Shown: one piece after another, positions 8,344 through 15,299 of the stretch
How the letters are laid out: every line of letters begins with the position of its first letter
Position numbering within the stretch: position 1 is the stretch's first letter
Assembly (NCBI GenBank): GCA_012727895.1
Contig: JAAYGG010000090.1
Coordinates: 1-33,058, forward strand
Source of the DNA: Bacillota bacterium
Lineage (GTDB): Bacteria; Bacillota; UBA4882; UBA10575
Length of the DNA: 33,058 nt
Direction of reading: 5' to 3'
The notes under the pieces: generated by a model
Told to the model about the DNA's origin: nothing
Seen by the model: only the letters and a program-made list of their open reading frames with translations
The model's database searches: none
Program-made: the position numbers and the translations under genes

Positions 8344-9113
8344 CGCCAAGCAATCCCTTTCTCCACCAGATTTTCGAGGACCCGGTCGAATAAGAGTCCA
8401 AGGAGGACCACCACCAGCGTCCAGGCAAAAACCTCCGGGGTCTGCAAGAAGATCCGGGCGGCGTCCATCCGGGCGCCGATCCCCAGGGCGGGCGCGGCCA
8501 TTACCTCCGCCATCACCGTCACCTTCCAGGTCAGGCCCAAACCGCTGGCCGCGGCCGTCGCGAGGTAAGGGATGATTGCCGGCAGGTAAAGCTCGCGAAA
8601 GATCCGCCAGGGCTTGACCTGGTAAATCCGGGCCATCTCCACCAGTTGGGGATCGATATTTTTCACCCCGTCCATCACGTTCTGCGTGACCAGGGGAAAG
8701 ACCATCAAAAAGGTGACAAAGACCGCCACCAGATCCGCCCGGAACCAGATTAAGGCCAGCAGGATCCAGGAGGCCGAGGGGGTGCTGCGCATCGTCACCA
8801 GTAAGGGGCGGAAGATAAGACTGAAGGGGCGGCTGAGCCCGGAGAGGAGTCCGAGGACCAGCCCGGCCAGGTAGGAGAGGCCGAAGCCGGTGAGGCCCCG
8901 CCATAAGGTGGCGCCCAGGCTGCGCCAGAAAACGGCGCCGGCCAGGAGGTTTTTTAGCGCCCGGAAGGTGGCGGCCGGGCCGGGCAAGATAATCTCCTTC
9001 CCGGTTACCGCCGCCGCAACGAACCAGAGCAATACCAGACCCAACAGGGAAAGAAGGGTCAGGAAGCTATTTTTGCTTTTGCAAATACTATTGCATTTGC
9101 TTTTACTTTGCAA
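8340..9113 (-). CDS. ABC transporter permease (SsuC/TauC-like)
   Basis: The 257-residue inner-membrane permease has six hydrophobic segments and the cytoplasmic EAA loop (ELYLPAIIPYLATAAASGLGLTWKV) that contacts the ATPase. The domain arrangement and length match BPD-type permeases of the nitrate/sulfonate/taurine family. The first 17 residues are polar and rich in Lys, Ser and Cys (QSKSKCNSICKSKN), encoded by short repeated ttttgc/tttgca words; this head is probably non-conserved. It overlaps the binding-protein gene by 11 bases and the ATPase gene by 4, showing tight translational coupling. Confidence 0.9.
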   Translation of the reverse strand: MQSKSKCNSICKSKNSFLTLLSLLGLVLLWFVAAAVTGKEIILPGPAATFRALKNLLAGAVFWRSLGATLWRGLTGFGLSYLAGLVLGLLSGLSRPFSLIFRPLLVTMRSTPSASWILLALIWFRADLVAVFVTFLMVFPLVTQNVMDGVKNIDPQLVEMARIYQVKPWRIFRELYLPAIIPYLATAAASGLGLTWKVTVMAEVMAAPALGIGARMDAARIFLQTPEVFAWTLVVVLLGLLFDRVLENLVEKGIAWR

Positions 9114-10110
9114 GATAAAATCCGGAATCGGGGAGTTTTCCCCCTGTTGTCCCGGGGTTAAATTCGTAAAGTTTCTCCAGGTAATGATCGATCTCCTCCT
9201 TGATCTCCCAGACCGGCACGAGATGCAGGTTGCAGCGGGGAATGGCTTCGCGCGCGGCTTCTGCGGAGATGAGCAGGTGCTCCTCGGCGTACCGGCCGGC
9301 CTCGTCCGGGTGGTTGTTGACCCAGGCGGAGGAAGCGGCGGCAGCAGCCAGAAAATCGTCCACCAGGTCCGGGTTTTTCTCCACCAGTTCCGCCCGGACC
9401 ACCAGGCAGGTCTGGGGATATGAGTACTCTTTACCCTCCAGGCGTTTCCATGCCTCCTGGTAGTCCAGGACTACGGTCATCTCCGGGTTTTTCCGGATCA
9501 CCTCGGTGACCCAGGGTTCAGGCAAGGTCGCCAGGGCGGCTTTCCCGGCGATGACCAACTGGGCCAGTTCAACCGGGGCCGCGTAGTACCGGAGTTCAAG
9601 GTCTTCATCGGGGTTTAGCCCCTCGGCTGTTAAGAAGTAGCGCAGGAGGATATCGGGTGTGGTTCCCCGGCCAGTAACCGCCAGTTCGCGGCCTTTCAGA
9701 TCCCGCCAGCTTTGTACTGAGGGATCCCGCCCGACAACGTACATCACTCCCCAGTTGGTAACGGCCGCCAACCGGATCGCGACTCCCCGGTTGTAGAGGA
9801 CGGCCGCAAGGTTGGTGGGGAGCGCGGCAATATCCGCTTCCCCCGAGACCAACCGGGCTGTTAATTGTTCCGGTTTGGTGGCGACGGAGTAATTGAGTTT
9901 CACCCCGGACAACTCCGGCTCTTCCGCGATCATTTGCAGGAGGGAGAGGCCGGTCGGGCCGGAGAGGACCATCACATTAAGCTCCGCGGGCTTTTCTTCC
10001 CGGCCGTCCAGGACGGCGGGGAGGAAGAAGAGAACCAGCAGGGCGAGGATGGAAAGGGCTGTTTTGGAAAAGGCTGTTTTCTTGAAGATTCTCTTGAACA
10101 TCCTGATCAT
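9103..10110 (-). CDS. ABC transporter substrate-binding protein, NMT1/THI5-like
   Basis: The 335-residue binding protein has a basic N-terminus and one hydrophobic export segment (TALSILALLVLFFLPAVLDG), then a periplasmic-binding fold: LNVMVLSGPTGLSLLQMI, ...GEADIAALPTNLAAVLYNRG, ...GRELAVTGRGTTPDILLRYFL, ...ATLPEPWVTEVIRKNP. This pattern belongs to the NMT1/SsuA/TauA group, whose ligands include sulfonates, nitrate and pyrimidine precursors of thiamine. The ligand cannot be read from the sequence. No cysteine follows the export segment, so it is not a lipoprotein; it is either anchored by the uncleaved helix or free in a periplasm. The start ATG is close to a strong GAGGAGG; ATG 10101 is an alternative. 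It follows the TM1266-type gene by 19 bases. Confidence 0.85.
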   Translation of the reverse strand: MIRMFKRIFKKTAFSKTALSILALLVLFFLPAVLDGREEKPAELNVMVLSGPTGLSLLQMIAEEPELSGVKLNYSVATKPEQLTARLVSGEADIAALPTNLAAVLYNRGVAIRLAAVTNWGVMYVVGRDPSVQSWRDLKGRELAVTGRGTTPDILLRYFLTAEGLNPDEDLELRYYAAPVELAQLVIAGKAALATLPEPWVTEVIRKNPEMTVVLDYQEAWKRLEGKEYSYPQTCLVVRAELVEKNPDLVDDFLAAAAASSAWVNNHPDEAGRYAEEHLLISAEAAREAIPRCNLHLVPVWEIKEEIDHYLEKLYEFNPGTTGGKLPDSGFYLAK

Positions 10111-10129
10111 AAACCTCCTCTCTGTCCAT

Positions 10130-10381
10130 TCAGGCCTTGGACAGGGCTGCCCGGACTTTTACTCCAGGGAGGGAGCCCAGCAGGCCGGTGAGGGTGTTGA
10201 TTTGATCGTTGGTCCCGTCCACCAGGATGGCCAGAACCGCCACGTTCCGCGTGCGGTAGGGAATTCCCAGCCTGCCAATGACAATATCACTGGCCTGGCT
10301 GATATAATTGTTCAGTTTTTCCTGGACATTTTGTGGGTCTTCAATGACGACACCGATGACGCCCACCCGTTTCTCTTCCAT
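10130..10381 (-). CDS. TM1266-family iron-only hydrogenase system putative regulator
   Basis: The 83-residue protein (EEKRVGVIGVVIEDPQNVQ... LNNYISQASDIVIGRLGIPYR... VAVLAILVDGTNDQINTLTGLLGSLPGVKVRAALS) matches the TM1266 family: a single ACT/NikR-C-like ferredoxin-fold domain without a DNA-binding part. These genes are usually found with [FeFe]-hydrogenase maturation genes and are thought to sense a small molecule; the function is not proven. Here it is first in an operon with an NMT1-type ABC importer, which suggests that the importer serves the same pathway. GGAGG lies 8 bases before the ATG. The upstream region carries a direct repeat and a folded leader described separately. Confidence 0.85.
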   Translation of the reverse strand: MEEKRVGVIGVVIEDPQNVQEKLNNYISQASDIVIGRLGIPYRTRNVAVLAILVDGTNDQINTLTGLLGSLPGVKVRAALSKA

Positions 10382-10411
10382 GGTGGAAGCCTCCTTTTTT
10401 GGATACTTGCA

Positions 10412-10442
10412 GTGTATATTAATTTTTGTTGTGTATATTAAT
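10412..10442 (-). repeat. Two direct copies of a 12-bp operator-like sequence
   Basis: GTGTATATTAAT occurs exactly twice, at 10412-10423 and 10431-10442 (plus-strand reading), 19 bases apart start to start. The pair lies just upstream of the ribosome-binding site of the TM1266-type gene, where a promoter or operator is expected. Each copy contains the partial palindrome ATTAAT. Confidence 0.65.
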
Positions 10443-10471
10443 AATTATTGTGGGTTGCAGCGTATGAGTCG

Positions 10472-10502
10472 AATAATAATAAAACCTATCCCAAGGGATA
10501 GG
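10472..10502 (-). terminator. Intrinsic terminator-like hairpin before the TM1266-ABC operon
   Basis: CCTATCCC (10485-10492) and GGGATAGG (10495-10502) form a perfect 8-bp stem. Read on the minus strand the stem is followed by TTTTATTATTATT. No minus-strand gene ends just before it, so it would stop transcription of a leader rather than of a gene. Confidence 0.6.
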
Positions 10503-10582
10503 CCGGAAAAAACAACCTTTCCGTCCTTCGCTTCAGGAAACCCTTGGCTTCAGGCGGGGTTTATTGTTACCCCTATTGTAAC
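10485..10582 (-). promoter_or_regulatory. Structured leader candidate (unrecognised cis-regulatory RNA)
   Basis: Upstream of the terminator hairpin, in minus-strand order, are GTTAC/GTAAC (10566-10570 with 10578-10582), an alternative GGGGT/ACCCC pairing (10556-10560 with 10569-10573) that uses the same bases, two near-identical 13-mers CCTTCGCTTCAGG (10525-10537) and CCTTGGCTTCAGG (10542-10554), and a CGGAAA/TTTCCG hairpin (10504-10523). Mutually exclusive pairings followed by a terminator are the layout of a riboswitch or attenuator. It does not match the TPP, SAM, cobalamin, GEMM or fluoride consensus I know. No promoter is identified upstream of it on this strand. Confidence 0.4.
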
Positions 10583-10655
10583 GCAGCCTGCCGGTAAAAG
10601 CAATGAAAATTTTCGTGCGGGTTATACGGTGAAAAAAAGTTGCCGGTTCTAATTA

Positions 10656-10684
10656 TTGACATATGCCCAAAAGTGCTTTAAACT
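10656..10684 (+). promoter_or_regulatory. Promoter of the Mrp-type ATPase gene
   Basis: TTGACA (10656-10661) and TAAACT (10679-10684) are separated by 17 bases. The sequence just after the -35 box, CATATGCCCAAAA, matches 11 of 13 bases of the repeated sequence at the DUF5320 promoter and sits at the same position, so the two promoters are probably co-regulated. Confidence 0.75.
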
Positions 10685-10716
10685 TAAAGTAAAACAGTTA
10701 AAAGAGGGGATTTAAA

Positions 10717-11499
10717 TTGTCAGCAGAAAAAAGAGGCATTGAAAAATTGGCGCCTAATAAACTTAATAAAATAGGCCATGTAATTGCGGTAATGAGCGGT
10801 AAGGGCGGGGTCGGCAAATCTTCCGTGACTTCACTGGTTGCGGTGGAACTGGCCCGCCAGGGATATAAGACAGGGATCCTTGATGCGGATATCACCGGTT
10901 CCAGTATTCCCAAGATGTTTGGCCTACGCACGAAACCTGAAACCACCGAATTCGGCCTCCTGCCGGTCGAGAGCCGGATGGGGATCAAGGTGATTTCCAT
11001 CAATTTGTTGTTGGAGAATGAAGAAGACCCGGTAATCTGGAGAGGGCCGCTTTTGACCGGAACAGTCAAGCAATTCTGGACGGACGTGGTTTGGGATGTC
11101 CTGGATTACCTGGTGGTGGATTTGCCGCCGGGAACAGGTGATGTTCCGCTTACGGTAATGCAGAGCCTCCCGGTAGACGGTTTGATTGTTGTTACGTCCC
11201 CGCAGGAACTGGCGGTGATGATCGTGAAGAAGGCCGTTAAAATGGCGGAGATTCTAAAAGTTCCCCTTTTAGGGCTGGTAGAAAATATGAGTTATGTGCA
11301 GTGCCCAAACTGCAAAACCACTATTGACCTGTTCGGCCCGGGACGGGGAGAAAAAGAGGCCAGAGAGGCGGGGTTGGCTTTTTTGGGCCGCCTGCCGGTG
11401 GACCCGGAATTCGCCACCCTGTGTGACCGGGGGGAGATCGAAAAATATCCGGGGTTTTCGACTCTGGACCTCTCTGCGGTATTGGAAAAGCTCGGCTAA
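10717..11499 (+). CDS. Mrp/NBP35-family P-loop ATPase, Fe-S carrier type
   Basis: The 260-residue cytoplasmic protein has the deviant Walker A MSGKGGVGKSS (residues 26-36), DADITGSSIPKMFG, VDLPPGTGD, and the C-terminal CPNC pair (Cys196, Cys199) used by Mrp/ApbC proteins to hold a bridging Fe-S cluster in the dimer. Family members transfer Fe-S clusters to target proteins. The start is TTG at 10717, with GAGGGG about 8 bases upstream. It is followed after 64 bases by an unusual membrane protein and then by a DUF5320 protein whose promoter carries the same operator sequence. In other anaerobes such ATPases also neighbour NifX/NifB-domain and DUF134 proteins; a DUF134 gene is present here 9 kb away. 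Confidence 0.9.
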   Translation: MSAEKRGIEKLAPNKLNKIGHVIAVMSGKGGVGKSSVTSLVAVELARQGYKTGILDADITGSSIPKMFGLRTKPETTEFGLLPVESRMGIKVISINLLLENEEDPVIWRGPLLTGTVKQFWTDVVWDVLDYLVVDLPPGTGDVPLTVMQSLPVDGLIVVTSPQELAVMIVKKAVKMAEILKVPLLGLVENMSYVQCPNCKTTIDLFGPGRGEKEAREAGLAFLGRLPVDPEFATLCDRGEIEKYPGFSTLDLSAVLEKLG

Positions 11500-11563
11500 G
11501 GCCCATGCGCGATTGTGCTCAGCGCGGAGAGCGCAAGAATAGAAAAAGAGAGGGGAATGACCT

Positions 11564-12232
11564 ATGAAAAAGCTCGCACATATACGGGAAGAACTCCGTG
11601 CCCACCTGCCGTACACCATCTTCAGTTCCGCTTTTGGCCTGATTATGGTGGGTATTTTAAGTTTTGTCGCTTTTTTCTTTGATGAAGCACGGTTTCCGGA
11701 GGCATCCGCCGGGTTGTTCCATATCTTCCACCCGGTGCACGTCCTTTTGAGCGCCACGGCCACCACGGCCATGTTCTGGCGGCATGAGAAAAAACTCCTC
11801 AAAGCGGTCCTTGTCGGCCTTTTCGGCTCCGTGGTCATCTGCGGGATCAGCGATGTCTTTATCCCCTTTATCAGCGGCCGCATATTGGGGGTGGCCATGG
11901 ATCTCCATATTTGCCTCTTTGAACACCCGGGGATCGTTCTTCCCTTTGCGGCTGCCGGTGTTTTTGTCGGGATTACCGCCCCGGCGGTGATCAGGGAGAC
12001 CACGGCTTTCTCCCACGCCATGCACGTCTTTATCAGCAGCATGGCTTCCATCCTCTACCTGGTTTCCTATGGTTTGACCAACTGGATGGAGCATTTCGGC
12101 ATGGTCTTTTTCTTTAACATCCTGGCGGTGTTGCTCCCTTGCTGCATCAGCGATATCGTCTTTCCCCTGCTTTTCTGTGGGACCATGGATCATGAAGCCC
12201 ATTGCCCGCCTGGTCCGGGAGTCTCCGGTTAA
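11564..12232 (+). CDS. Six-helix membrane protein with internal duplication, function unknown
   Basis: I do not recognise this 222-residue protein. It has six hydrophobic helices (about 18-40, 50-70, 78-103, 113-137, 145-166, 173-200). Helices 2-3 resemble helices 5-6: FHPVHVLLSATATT with SHAMHVFISSMASI, and CGISDVFIPFISG with CCISDIVFPLLFCG. Each half therefore carries an HxxH motif in one helix and an ISDxxxP motif in the next, plus cysteines. These His, Asp and Cys residues inside the membrane suggest metal or haem binding or metal/proton transport, but that is inference. The tail (HEAHCPPGPG) is also a possible metal site. GAGAGGGG precedes the ATG. It lies in the Mrp - membrane protein - DUF5320 cluster. 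Confidence 0.8.
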   Translation: MKKLAHIREELRAHLPYTIFSSAFGLIMVGILSFVAFFFDEARFPEASAGLFHIFHPVHVLLSATATTAMFWRHEKKLLKAVLVGLFGSVVICGISDVFIPFISGRILGVAMDLHICLFEHPGIVLPFAAAGVFVGITAPAVIRETTAFSHAMHVFISSMASILYLVSYGLTNWMEHFGMVFFFNILAVLLPCCISDIVFPLLFCGTMDHEAHCPPGPGVSG

Positions 12233-12240
12233 AAAAGTTA

Positions 12241-12269
12241 TTGACATATGCTCATAAAGCGGGTATAAT
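12241..12269 (+). promoter_or_regulatory. Consensus sigma-A promoter of the DUF5320 gene
   Basis: TTGACA (12241-12246), 17-base spacer, TATAAT (12264-12269): a perfect consensus. Transcription should start near 12276. Confidence 0.9.
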
Positions 12270-12290
12270 ATAATCAGCATATGTTCATAA
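12245..12290 (+). promoter_or_regulatory. Paired operator-like sequences around the DUF5320 promoter
   Basis: CATATGCTCATAA (12245-12257) and CATATGTTCATAA (12278-12290) differ at one base and are 33 bases apart, about three helical turns. Each contains the palindrome TATG-NN-CATA. One overlaps the -35 box, the other lies at the expected transcript start, so a bound protein would block the promoter. A related sequence overlaps the -35 box of the Mrp-type gene. Confidence 0.7.
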
Positions 12291-12313
12291 CTAAGGAAAA
12301 GGGGGTAAGTGTA

Positions 12314-12685
12314 ATGCCGTTTGGAGATGGTACCGGACCGATGGGCTATGGCCCCATGACCGGCCGGGCTGCCGGGTACTGCGCCGGTTACCCGGTTCCG
12401 GGGTATATGAACCAGTGGGGAGGATACCGTGGTTTTGGCCGGGGACGTGCCCTTGGTTGGGGCCGCGGCCGTGGTTGGCGCCACATGTACTACGCCACCG
12501 GTCTTCCCGGTTGGGCCCGCGGTGGAGTATGGCCGGCAGTGCCGCCGGCGGTGGCGCCCGGTTTCGATCCTTCCCAGGAGGCCGAATTCCTTAAGCAACA
12601 TGCTTCTTTTTTGGAACAGGAGTTGACAGAGGTCAAGAAGAGGCTGGCGCAGTTGGAGGCGGAAAGTAAAGAAGAGGGAGAATAA
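12314..12685 (+). CDS. DUF5320 family protein
   Basis: The 123-residue protein opens MPFGDGTGPMGYGPMTGRAAGYCAG, the hallmark of DUF5320, and continues with a Gly/Arg/Tyr/Trp-rich segment (GFGRGRALGWGRGRGWRH) and a C-terminal coiled coil (FLKQHASFLEQELTEVKKRLAQLEAE). The role is unknown; genes of this family accompany Mrp-type ATPases, NifX/NifB-like dinitrogenase cofactor proteins and DUF134 regulators in anaerobes. An in-frame ATG at 12281 lies only about five bases after the predicted transcript start, so I use ATG 12314, which has AAAGGGGGT upstream. It has its own perfect promoter and ends before a strong terminator. Confidence 0.85.
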   Translation: MPFGDGTGPMGYGPMTGRAAGYCAGYPVPGYMNQWGGYRGFGRGRALGWGRGRGWRHMYYATGLPGWARGGVWPAVPPAVAPGFDPSQEAEFLKQHASFLEQELTEVKKRLAQLEAESKEEGE

Positions 12686-12750
12686 GAAGAAAGGGAGAAA
12701 AACAATTCAACCCGCACGGGCGTCGCGGGCAAATGCCGCGAAAAAGTGCC

Positions 12751-12778
12751 AAGACCGGTAAGAGGACCGGTCTTTTTT
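12751..12778 (+). terminator. Intrinsic terminator after the DUF5320 gene
   Basis: AAGACCGGT (12751-12759) pairs perfectly with ACCGGTCTT (12766-12774) over a six-base loop and continues into a T run. Confidence 0.9.
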
Positions 12779-12881
12779 CTGTTCTTACCTTGCCTCCGGG
12801 AATGGCGTCTGCTCCAGCGGGTGGAGGTTAAATACCTATGGGTTTCTCCACGGCGTTGGTTAAAAAGCGGTTTCCCGGGGT

Positions 12882-13592
12882 TTATTCCTCCTCGCTCCAG
12901 AAGATATCGAAGATCCCCAGGCGTTTGAGGCGCTTGACCACATCCCGGGCGGTGGGTTCCTCGAACTTCTTCAGGATATTCGACATATGCGTGCGCATGG
13001 TGGACGGGGCAATATGTCGGATCTCCGTAATCTCTTTTTGGGTCTTCCCCTCCGCCAGCAGCCGCAGTAACTCAAGTTCGGTTGGGGTCAAGCGGTAGAC
13101 GATATTCAAGGTGGAGACCAGGGCGGCCCGTTCGGCCCGCATGGCCTGGAATTCTTTACGGATCAACTCGGCGATCCGCGGCCGGATTGGCGACATCCCC
13201 CGCGCCGCCGAGCGTACCGCCTCCAGGATCTCGGCGACAGAGGCGTCTTTTAGCAGGTAGTCGACGGCGCCGGCCTCGAAGGCGTTGAAGACGGTTTCGT
13301 CATCGGCAAAGTGGGTCAGGACCACGCAGCGGATACCGGGGGCTTTTTGCGAAAGGGTTTCGATGGCCTCCACACCGGCCCGCGGGGTTTCCATCTCCAG
13401 GTCCATTAAGACCACATGCGGGATGGATTGATTGCGTTTGTAGGCATTCATAGCCTCTGCCACCGCCTCTTTGCCGCTGCCAACCGCGGCGATGATCTCC
13501 ATATCCGGTTCGTGGCTGAGCACTGTCTGGAGATATTCCCGGATCGGTAACATATCATCGGCAATGACGACACCGATTTTCTCCTCTTTCAT
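12882..13592 (-). CDS. LuxR/NarL-type response regulator
   Basis: The 236-residue regulator has an N-terminal receiver domain (VVIADDMLPIREYL; acceptor Asp64 in VVLMDLEME; VVLTH; LLKD) and a C-terminal LuxR helix-turn-helix (LTPTELELLRLLAEGKTQKEI... APSTMRTHMSNILKKF). A short polar insertion (NAYKRNQSIP) lengthens the loop before the acceptor Asp. ATG 13592 is chosen because GGAGGTGG lies 9 bases upstream; the open frame extends further only into non-coding sequence. It is the last gene of the minus-strand sugar-transport region, whose first gene is a histidine kinase, and the two are likely partners controlling the transporter genes between them. Confidence 0.9.
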   Translation of the reverse strand: MKEEKIGVVIADDMLPIREYLQTVLSHEPDMEIIAAVGSGKEAVAEAMNAYKRNQSIPHVVLMDLEMETPRAGVEAIETLSQKAPGIRCVVLTHFADDETVFNAFEAGAVDYLLKDASVAEILEAVRSAARGMSPIRPRIAELIRKEFQAMRAERAALVSTLNIVYRLTPTELELLRLLAEGKTQKEITEIRHIAPSTMRTHMSNILKKFEEPTARDVVKRLKRLGIFDIFWSEEE

Positions 13593-13640
13593 CTGCTTCC
13601 ACCTCCGGTAGATCCTCCGCCGGATCTCCCGATTATTCCC

Positions 13641-13668
13641 TCCGGTACCGAGGGTTTTTGGTACCGGA
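13641..13668. repeat. Perfect 9-bp hairpin between binding protein and response regulator
   Basis: TCCGGTACC (13641-13649) and GGTACCGGA (13660-13668) form a perfect stem with a ten-base loop. There is no T run on the minus strand, so it may be a processing or stabilising hairpin rather than a terminator. Confidence 0.6.
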
Positions 13669-13720
13669 TTACCCGCTCCCTTTCTCCGTACGGAGCCTCC
13701 CGCTGGGATGGGTTCCTGCC

Positions 13721-15172
13721 TTAATGGCCGGCAGGGAAGAGGTCCTTTGCCACCGCCACCCACTCGGCGATGAGACCGGGTTTCAGGACCCCTCTATAAA
13801 GATGGGGGGTCTGCGGCGGCCCGAACCGGCCGGTCCGGCGGTCGAATTCCGGGTAGGTGTTCCATCCCCGGCCAACCCAGGCATGGGCGGCAAAATACAG
13901 GTCCAACTGCCGGTTCCAGATCTCATCCACCTTCCGCAATTCAGCCGCCAGGTCGCCCCCTTCCGCAAGAACCTGCTGGAAGACGGTGCAAGGGCTGATC
14001 TCCGGCGCCTCCCAGCCGGGGAGGTACGGGTAGGTGGCCAGGTAATCCTGGTCCAGAGTGGCGGCGAAGGCGGCAAAGCCGCTGTTTTGCAGCGGTTTTT
14101 CCACATAGGAAAGGACTTTGGGGTCAAGATCGATGTTCTTCGCTGCGGCCAGCATTTTCCCGCGGATTTCATAGCGGGCAAACCACTTGACAACTTCCCA
14201 GGCTGCCAGTTTGTAGCGGCTTTGCTGGTTGATGTTCCAGAAACCGCCCAGCAGCATTGCCCGGGGTTTGCCGTGGAAGTTCCCGTCATAGGTGGGGATG
14301 GGAGCCACCCCCCAGTCGCATTTTGCCGGGAACTGGTCGGTCAGCACCCCAATATCCCAGGCTTCACCCATGAACATGCCGATCCGGCCCTGGGCAAAAT
14401 GGGCCCGGAGCGCATCGTTGGTGAGGGTGGCGGCGCCGGGGAAGAGGGAGCCGTCCTCCTTCATATCGAGGATCAACTGGAAAACCTTTAGGTATCCTTC
14501 CATGGCCCAACGGCCGTTCTTCCAGTCCCAGTAGGCCGGGTCGCCGTTGGCTTCCGCCCACTGGCTGGGCATCCATTCCAGGGGCCAGCAATCCGCGCCA
14601 CAGTAGGCAAAGCCGTAGGCCAAACCGCCGCCGCTTTCTGTAATTTTCTTGGCGAACTCCCGGACCTCATGGTAGGAACGGGGCGGCCGCTCCGGGTCCA
14701 GCCCGGCCTGGCGGAAAAGGTCTTTATTATAAATCAGGCGGGAGTTAAAGACCTGGGTGGGAACGGCATAAACCCGCCCCTGGTAAGTAGTGAGGCCTTC
14801 GATCCAGTACCAGTCAGGCCACTGTTCTTTCCATCCGGCGAAACCGGGCATATCGTCAAAGAAGGCGATTACCCCTGCTTCGAAGGGGTTGGCATACCCG
14901 GTGACAAAGCCGCTGCTATAGAGGTCCGGCCCTTCTCCCCGGCTTTGGGCGTTCTGAAAGATATCCCAGGCATCGTCGCCAATGATCCGCAGGGAGATTT
15001 CAATCCCCTTCTCCCGGCCGGCGGTGCGGTTGAACTCGGCAACCAGTTGTTGCAGGTGGTCCGCCATATGGCGGTGGTGGGTCCACATGCTTAGCTTTAC
15101 CGGTTTGGCGCCGGCGCCGGCGGTTAAGACGGATGCAATGAGCGTAAGGACCAGAGCGGTTTTCCAGCGCAT
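13721..15172 (-). CDS. Second extracellular sugar-binding protein, family 1
   Basis: The 483-residue protein starts with a signal peptide (RWKTALVLTLIASVLTAGAGA) with a signal-peptidase-I-type site before KPVKLSMWTHHRH. The mature part is a family-1 solute-binding protein: MADHLQQLVAEFN, GPDLYSSGFVTGYANPF, VYAVPTQVFNSRLIYNKDLFRQAGL, ...GEAWDIGVL, ...AMLLGGFWNIN. Many exposed Trp and Tyr residues suit a sugar ligand. It has its own promoter and operator-like repeats at 15233-15275, apart from the permease genes upstream, so it may be made on its own cue. It could be an alternative binding protein for the same permeases, or an extracytoplasmic ligand receptor feeding the two-component system; the response regulator gene follows directly. 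No lipobox cysteine is present. Confidence 0.85.
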   Translation of the reverse strand: MRWKTALVLTLIASVLTAGAGAKPVKLSMWTHHRHMADHLQQLVAEFNRTAGREKGIEISLRIIGDDAWDIFQNAQSRGEGPDLYSSGFVTGYANPFEAGVIAFFDDMPGFAGWKEQWPDWYWIEGLTTYQGRVYAVPTQVFNSRLIYNKDLFRQAGLDPERPPRSYHEVREFAKKITESGGGLAYGFAYCGADCWPLEWMPSQWAEANGDPAYWDWKNGRWAMEGYLKVFQLILDMKEDGSLFPGAATLTNDALRAHFAQGRIGMFMGEAWDIGVLTDQFPAKCDWGVAPIPTYDGNFHGKPRAMLLGGFWNINQQSRYKLAAWEVVKWFARYEIRGKMLAAAKNIDLDPKVLSYVEKPLQNSGFAAFAATLDQDYLATYPYLPGWEAPEISPCTVFQQVLAEGGDLAAELRKVDEIWNRQLDLYFAAHAWVGRGWNTYPEFDRRTGRFGPPQTPHLYRGVLKPGLIAEWVAVAKDLFPAGH

Positions 15173-15232
15173 GAAATCCCTCCCGTCTTCATTCCAGTTT
15201 TTTTACCAAAAGGCAAGAGGGCCACCCAAGAT

Positions 15233-15275
15233 ACTTGGTGACCCTATTATATAAGACTTGGTGACAGTTTGTAAA
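15233..15275 (-). promoter_or_regulatory. Promoter and repeated operator of the second binding protein
   Basis: On the minus strand TTTACA (15275-15270) and TATAAT (15251-15246) are 18 bases apart. The decamer GTCACCAAGT occurs twice on the minus strand (15265-15256, inside the spacer, and 15242-15233, just after the -10 box), 23 bases apart. The downstream copy also forms a hairpin with AGGGCCACC-CAAG at 15218-15230. These are good candidates for regulator binding sites. Confidence 0.65.
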
Positions 15276-15299
15276 CATTCCGGATCCCTCCGGCCCTTC

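Noticed and set aside
8344-8904. N-terminal extension of the ATP-binding protein frame by about 187 residues
   Set aside because: It is the other-frame shadow of the permease gene: Pro/Gly/Arg-rich with no domain, and the ATPase similarity begins at the GTG overlapping the permease stop.
10485-10582. TPP riboswitch before the NMT1-type importer
   Set aside because: The conserved CTGAGA and ACCTGA elements are absent, so thiamine control is not supported.
11657-12601. Long minus-strand open frame opposite the membrane-protein and DUF5320 genes
   Set aside because: Low-complexity His/Gly/Arg composition, no ribosome-binding site, and it crosses two well-supported plus-strand genes and a consensus promoter.
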